DNA of 64,000 bases from Castanea sativa (lineage: Eukaryota; Streptophyta; Magnoliopsida; Fagales; Fagaceae), in the NCBI RefSeq assembly GCF_040712315.1, contig NC_134013.1, forward strand, positions 8,591,001 to 8,655,000. The letters run 5' to 3'. Both the position numbers and the translations under genes were made by a program. Of the stretch, positions 59,196 through 64,000 are shown piece after piece (position 1 is the first letter of the stretch; every line of letters starts with the position of its first letter). The notes beneath the pieces were generated by a model. The model ran no database searches. It saw nothing but the letters and a program-made list of their open reading frames with translations, and was not told where the DNA came from.

Positions 59196-61729
59196 ATGGG
59201 AAAATTCAAGTGTCTAGTTGATACCGCCGCTGGGATGGAAGACTTTAGAGCCAAATACCGTATTCCCAGCGACGTAGGGTTAGAATATTGCCCGGCAACA
59301 GTCGTGGCCGGTTCAAAGAAGGAGGGAGAGGTTATCATTCCTATGATAGCCTTTATAGAGGGTGGGATGACCCTTCCAATGAAACCTGTAACAAGGGAGT
59401 ACCTTTGCAACCACCGGTTGTGTCCCGATCAATGCCTCCCAAACGTTTTTAGAGTGTTGGGTAGTGTAGATGCTCTAAACGAGCAAATGGGTTTAAACCT
59501 CACATGGCACGATGTCGTGTTCCTATATGAGTCCCATAAACTCTCTAAGGTAGGTTATTATATTAAGTCTCGGTCTAGCACCGTTAGGCTAATCTCCTGT
59601 CTGCCCAAGTCAAACAAAGGCATGAAGGACGACTACTTGATCGTGTCTGGGAACTGGCACGACGGCTTCCACTGCCCAGTTGAGTGGGGGGACCCAGGTG
59701 CGACGCCGTAGGATTAATCTCCCCACGACACAACTTCTCCTAACACACACACAGAAATGCGTATTCGTACTTACTTAAATTTGTTAAACATCTATGTAAA
59801 TCTGACCAAGTTTGTTTGTTTTGACGTCTTTTTTGCAGATAAGCAACACGTGCGTCCTCGTCTGAGTCACTGTAACATCGCAGATCTAAACCGGGTACTT
59901 CGCTCCGAGGTGTTCGTTAGTGAAGACCTACAACTCCGGGCTGCTCACCTTATTCTTGGGTACACCCCCCTTTCCAAAGACTTCCAGGAGATAGAGAACG
60001 CCATAATTGCGGGCGACCGAAGACGAAAGAGGATAAACGTAGCTCGGCCCCATTTTTTGGACGACCGTGACCTCCCGGACGCTCCTAACACCATTTTGTA
60101 CAACCGGCCGATAGCAGCAGTCCCCCTCGCCGTGCACTCACAAGCAACTGTCGTTCCAGAAGAGCAGGTGTCTTCTTCACACACACTTGATGACGAGATA
60201 GACCAATTCCATCTCGAAGACACCGAGAGACCTCGCGGGAACCAGTTTGTGGTACTTTCCGACGAGGAGGAAGAAGCCACCGAGGCCTCTGGAATTGCAG
60301 GGTTTGTGGTTGCCCTTCCGGAGGACGAACTTGAAGAAGACATGGGAAGAATGGAGGGTCTCCTCACCAATAGGGCTGCTAAGGTTGCCGAGAAAAAGAG
60401 GGGGACATCTCAAGTTCCCCCATCCTTACCACCTCCCCTTCCTCCAACTGAGCCAAAACTTCCAACCGAGGATCCGAAGAAGAAGAGGAAGGGGGACAAC
60501 GAGGGGACGATTAATAAAGACCCCAAGAAATCACGACAACAACTCCCACCGGCCCAGCAGCAGAAGGTGGATAAGGGCAAGGGTAGGGCCAGCTCGGTTG
60601 AAATCGGGGAAATCAGGGACGAGGCTGAAGTGCGCCGAGCACCGACCACCTGGTCCCCCGATTTAAGACTGGACGGCGCTCCCATCTCCTGCCAGTCCAG
60701 TATAAGGGCGGTTCAACAAGGCCATGCCCACCACCTGGCCGAGGTCCTGGAACGCCCTCTCCTGCTGCCCAAGGACATGGAGACCTTGGAAAAAATGGGC
60801 CAGCCACAACTATTCCTCTCCCTAAAAAGAGACTTAGCGCTGGTAAGTGTTTCTCCTTTTAACAATATTTATAAGTAAGTTTGTTTTTTTACTGTTCCTA
60901 ACTCCATCATACTTTACTACAGGCTATTCAGGAGGTCTTCGTAGCTGAGAAGTTTATTGAAGACACTCGGAAAATAGCCAGGACTGAGCTCGAAATCAGG
61001 ATGGAAACTGAGAAGTCCTTGGGCACAGCCCTTGCTGCGAATGAGAAGTTGACCTCAGAGGTGGCTGATCTGAGGAGAGAGAAAAATGGGGTCGAGTCAA
61101 ATTTGAAGACCATGAAGACCCAGATAGAAGGACAGCGCAAGCTCCTTCGTGAAAGAGATGAAGAGCTCTCCCAAGCTCAAAGGGAGTGCTCGGATCTGAA
61201 GAAGGAACTGGAGTTAATGAAGAAAGAAGCCAGCTCCTTCCAACTTTCTCTCCTCGCCGCTAAGCAGGAAAGTTTCGATGAAGGGGTAGCAACCACAGAG
61301 GAGCAGCTGACAGAGGAGTTCGCGGCTTTATGCCGGGAATACTGTCAAAAAGTATGGGGGGAAGCTTTAAACGCAGCAGGAGTTCCTCCATCTTCGGATC
61401 TGAGGAAATCCGAGAACGTTTGGCTTCCTCTGGAAATACAGGAGATTGAAGAGGCTCCTGCTGCAACTCCTACCCCCGAGACAATTCTTCCTGCTCTTCC
61501 TCCGGTGGTAACACAGCAGATTCCTGATCCTACAGAACCTTCTGGTTCCCACAAAGAGAAGGAAGGAGGAGGGGATGCAGAGAAGGGCTTGAGCCAGACA
61601 GCAGAACCCAACGTCCTTTCAATGAAGACAGCAGATAAGGGAAAGCAAGTCTTGACTCCCTTTGAGCTAGAGTTGAGAAAGACCGAGGGCACCAGTACCT
61701 CTCAGCAAGATCCTCCTCCACAAGCTTAG
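59196..61729 (+). CDS. Spliced antisense gene of the Ty3/gypsy element (plant 'gypsy-type transposon' domain)
   Basis: Three exons join into one 770-aa frame: 59196-59697, 59839-60842 and 60923-61729. Introns are GT-AG (CCCAG|GTGCG...TTTTGCAG and GCGCTG|GTAAGT...CTACAG); the phases (1, then 0) agree across both junctions. Residues about 1-235 resemble the plant 'putative gypsy type transposon' domain (Pfam PF04195, from memory), with the typical VRLISCLPKSNKGMKDDYLI and VEWGD motifs. Residues about 265-370 are acidic (SDEEEEATEA). A PKKKRKG motif near residue 380 is like a classical nuclear localisation signal, with proline-rich stretches around it. Residues about 505-620 form a likely coiled coil, followed by a conserved-looking EYCQKVWGEALNAAGV. 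There are no premature stops, unlike the dead copia element. It runs opposite to gag-pol, between the tandem array and the LTR. Role unknown; the exon joins are not backed by transcripts. Confidence 0.8.
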
Positions 61730-62230
61730 GACTTTAACTTAGGGCTTCTCCTTTTCCATTTTTGAATTATATATGTAATGTACATTTAACGGATTAATGA
61801 AGAACAATCTCGTTTACTTTTTTATTTTGGGTTATATCTATTTTTACTTTATTCTTTTTGTACTTATTACAAAAGCTTCCCATTAAGCCATAGCAGAAGT
61901 TTCTCGGAGTACGCAAATCTAACTCCAAGGACTGCACAATCATAACTTCCACATAATCACGCGTATATTATTAAAGATTCAATAGAAGGTGACATGGTTA
62001 ATATATTTGAATAATGCCTCGATTAAGAAGAACAGAGGGCCTGATCATACGATTAAACCTTTGTAATACATAGCTTTGTTTCTAGTAAGATGTAAGATCC
62101 GAGTTAGGAAACAGTAACGCCTTAACATCCAGACATAATAAGAGAATGACTTTGATAAGAGTTGTGGTCAGAAGATAAGATTTAATCAATTCTCCGTTTG
62201 ACTCTTAAAGGTTATAACTTCAAAAGTAAA
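61730..62230. other. Spacer between the antisense gene and the tandem array
   Basis: Includes the probable 3' UTR of the antisense gene and, from about 62158, a degenerate copy of the B half-unit of the array. Scattered GGAGTAC/AGGACTGCA-like words suggest that the whole spacer derives from older array units. Confidence 0.5.
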
Positions 62231-63647
62231 ATTCCCCAAAGCAGGAGGTCCGAAAACCCAACATAACTGAGATTCTGTTTGATTCTAAAAATTGTAACTT
62301 CAAATGTTAATTTTCCCAAAGTAGGAGGTCCGAAGACCCGACATAACTAAGGTTCTGTTTAACAAATGACAAGACATCAATTTCCACAAGGTTTGTGGTC
62401 CGAGGACTGCATTTAACCAAGTTTCTGTTTGATTCTTAAAATTGTAACTTCAAATGTTAATTTTCCCAAAGTAGGAGGTCCGAAGACCCGACATAACTAA
62501 GGTTCTGTTTAACAAATGACAAGACATCAATTTCCACAAGGTTTGTGGTCCGAGGACTGCACTTAACCAAGTTTCTGTTTGATTCTTAAAATTGTAACTT
62601 CAAATGTTAATTTTCCCAAAGTAGGAGGTCCGAAGACCCGACATAACTAAGGTTCTGTTTAACAAATGACAAGACATCAATTTCCACAAGGTTTGTGGTC
62701 CGAGGACTGCACTTAACCAAGTTTCTGTTTGATTCTTAAAATTGTAACTTCAAATGTTAATTTTCCCAAAGTAGGAGGTCCGAAGACCCGACATAACTAA
62801 GGTTCTGTTTAACAAATGACAAGACATCAATTTCCACAAGGTTTGTGGTCCGAGGACTCGCACTTAACCAAGTTTCGTTTGATTCTTAAAATTGTAACTT
62901 CAAATGTTAATTTTCCCAAAGTAGGAGGTCCGAAGACCCGACATAACTAAGGTTCTGTTTAACAAATGACAAGACATCAATTTCCACAAGGTTTGTGGTC
63001 CGAGGACCTGCACTTAACCAAGTTTCGTTTGATTGTTAAAATTGTAACTTCAAATGTTAATTTTCCCAAAGTAGGAGGTCCGAAGACCCGACATAACTAA
63101 GGTTCGTTTAACAAATGACAAGACATCAATTTCCACAAGGTTTGTGGTCCGAGGACTGCACTTAACCAAGTTTCGTTTGATTGTTAAAATTGTAACTTCA
63201 AATGTTAATTTTCCCAAAGCAGGAGGTCCAAAGACCCGACATAACTAAGGTTCTGTTTAACAAATGACAAGACATCAATTTCCACAAGGTTTGTGGTCCG
63301 AGGACTGCACATAACCAAGTTTCTGTTTGAGTCTTAAAATTGTAACTTCAAATGTTAATTTTCCCAAAGTAGGAGGTCCGAAGACCCGACATAACTAAGG
63401 TTCTGTTTAACAAATGACAAGACATCAATTTCCACAAGGTTTGTGGTCCGAGGACTGCACTTAACCAAGTTTCTGTTTGATTGTTAAAATTGTAACTTCA
63501 AATGTTAATTTTCCCAAAGTAGGAGGTCCGAAGACCCGACATAACTAAGGTTCTGTTTAACAAATGACAAGACATCAATTTCCACAAGGTTTGTGGTCCG
63601 AGGACTGCACTTAACCAAGTTTCTGTTTGATTCTTAAAATTGTAACT
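62231..63647. repeat. 150-bp higher-order tandem array in the gypsy 3' region
   Basis: Unit starts (TTTTCCCAAAG) are at 62311, 62461, 62611, 62761, 62911, 63061, 63209, 63359 and 63509; the last is cut after 139 bp. A lone 80-bp half unit lies at 62231-62310. Each unit is a dimer: A (70 bp, TTTTCCCAAAGTAGGAGGTC...) and B (80 bp, TTTCCACAAGGTTTGTGGTC...). The first 50 bp of A and B match at about 37 positions. Units are nearly identical; some carry TTCGTTT instead of TTCTGTTT. The frame 63498-63683 (-) is an artefact. Confidence 0.96.
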
Positions 63648-63703
63648 GCGAGCGTCAGAGCTACTCATAACTTTGAAATACAAACTAACAAAAGCTCATT
63701 TTA

Positions 63704-64000
63704 TTAATAATAATACCTTCTAAGATTATTTACATTCCATGGACGTGGCACAATCCGTTCATCTAGATCAGCTAGCCTATATGACCCTATGCCTGCTACT
63801 GAAACAATGCGATAGGGGCCTTCCCAGTTAGGTCCCAGCTTACCCCAAGCCGGGTTCTTAGAAGTGCCTACAACTTTCCTTAATACAAGATCACCAGGTG
63901 CAAGTGGTCTTAGCTTCACATGGGCATCATATCCTCGTTTTAGCTTCTGCTGATAATAGGCCATTTGGACCATAGCTACCTCACGCCGTTCCTCAAGTAA
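63704..64000 (-). CDS. Ty3/gypsy polyprotein, integrase C-terminus (partial)
   Basis: An open frame of 98 aa that enters from the right window edge and stops at 63704-63706. It shows the gypsy integrase C-terminal pattern: GDLVLRKVVGTSKNPAWGKL, NWEGPYRIVSV, GSYRLADLDE and the closing RPWNVNNLRRYY. This domain follows the DDE core and helps bind DNA. No chromodomain follows, which fits Tat/Athila-type rather than chromovirus elements. No stop or frameshift is seen in the visible part. The rest of pol is outside the window. Confidence 0.92.
   Translation of the reverse strand, partial: LLEERREVAMVQMAYYQQKLKRGYDAHVKLRPLAPGDLVLRKVVGTSKNPAWGKLGPNWEGPYRIVSVAGIGSYRLADLDERIVPRPWNVNNLRRYYY

Larger units (their letters stand above)
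57942..64000 (-). mobile_element. 3' part of a Ty3/gypsy (Tat-like) retrotransposon, cut by the window edge
   Basis: Read on the minus strand: integrase C-terminus (64000-63704), a 150-bp tandem array, an antisense gene, a purine-rich tract (TTTGAGGGGCTAT) and the 3' LTR (58689-57942). No tRNA-like primer site follows the LTR on the + strand, supporting the minus orientation. The combination of a long region between pol and the LTR, tandem repeats there and an extra antisense frame is characteristic of the Tat clade (Grande, Retand, Ogre). RT, needed to confirm the clade, lies outside the window. Confidence 0.85.

Noticed and set aside
60177..60807. Minus-strand frames over the antisense gypsy gene
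   Set aside because: Shadows of the GC-rich acidic/proline-rich exon 2; considered as possible sense-strand element coding but lacking any retroviral motif.
62231..63647. CRISPR-like array of regular repeats
   Set aside because: The 150-bp units are contiguous with no unique spacers, and the setting is a plant retrotransposon, so it is a tandem satellite-type repeat.

Overview
The window looks like nuclear DNA of a woody dicot. The genes have short exons, GT-AG introns and AT-rich introns. The intergenic DNA is very AT-rich and full of old transposons, tRNA-derived SINEs, MITEs and LTR retrotransposons. The repeat families look like those of Fagaceae (oak, chestnut), but that is an impression and was not tested. 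No bacterial, organellar or viral genome segment was seen.

Only two host genes are clearly intact. At 16.3-18.4 kb on the + strand is a five-exon Sec14-like (CRAL-TRIO) lipid-transfer protein of 295 aa, with a spliced 5' UTR and two perfect G-boxes upstream. At 26.7-30.1 kb on the - strand is a two-exon, 308-aa membrane-anchored protein of the plant family often labelled 'erythronate-4-phosphate dehydrogenase family'. Between them (22.3-25.4 kb) is a decayed TM9SF/EMP70 (nonaspanin) gene. It carries a SINE just upstream of one splice acceptor and a hAT-like element in or next to its second exon. A 44-codon unrecognised open frame at 51.4-51.5 kb (- strand) reads like a small gene or a terminal exon.

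Region by region: 1-15 kb holds no convincing gene, but several DNA transposons with visible target-site duplications, two SINEs of one family, and LTR fragments. 15-31 kb is the genic island, with a 1.2-kb direct segmental duplication shared by the 19-20 kb intergenic region and the large intron of the 308-aa gene. 31-38 kb holds tandem duplications and two solo LTRs with perfect 5-bp target-site duplications. 38.2-43.3 kb is a complete but dead Ty1/copia element (both LTRs, PBS, PPT and target-site duplication present), with seven WRKY-type W-box cores clustered in its leader. 43.6-46.5 kb is a broken hAT transposase gene. 46.5-57.9 kb is AT-rich DNA with microsatellites, SINEs and one hAT-like element.

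The most unusual part is 57.9-64 kb, the 3' end of a Ty3/gypsy element lying on the - strand. From right to left it shows the C-terminus of integrase, a 150-bp higher-order tandem array (nine copies, each a 70+80-bp dimer), a spliced three-exon gene in ANTISENSE to gag-pol (770 codons, with a plant 'putative gypsy-type transposon' domain, a basic NLS-like motif and a coiled coil), and the 3' LTR. This layout resembles the Tat clade (Grande/Retand/Ogre type). A solo LTR of the same family, in the same orientation, lies 23 kb away at 34.6 kb.
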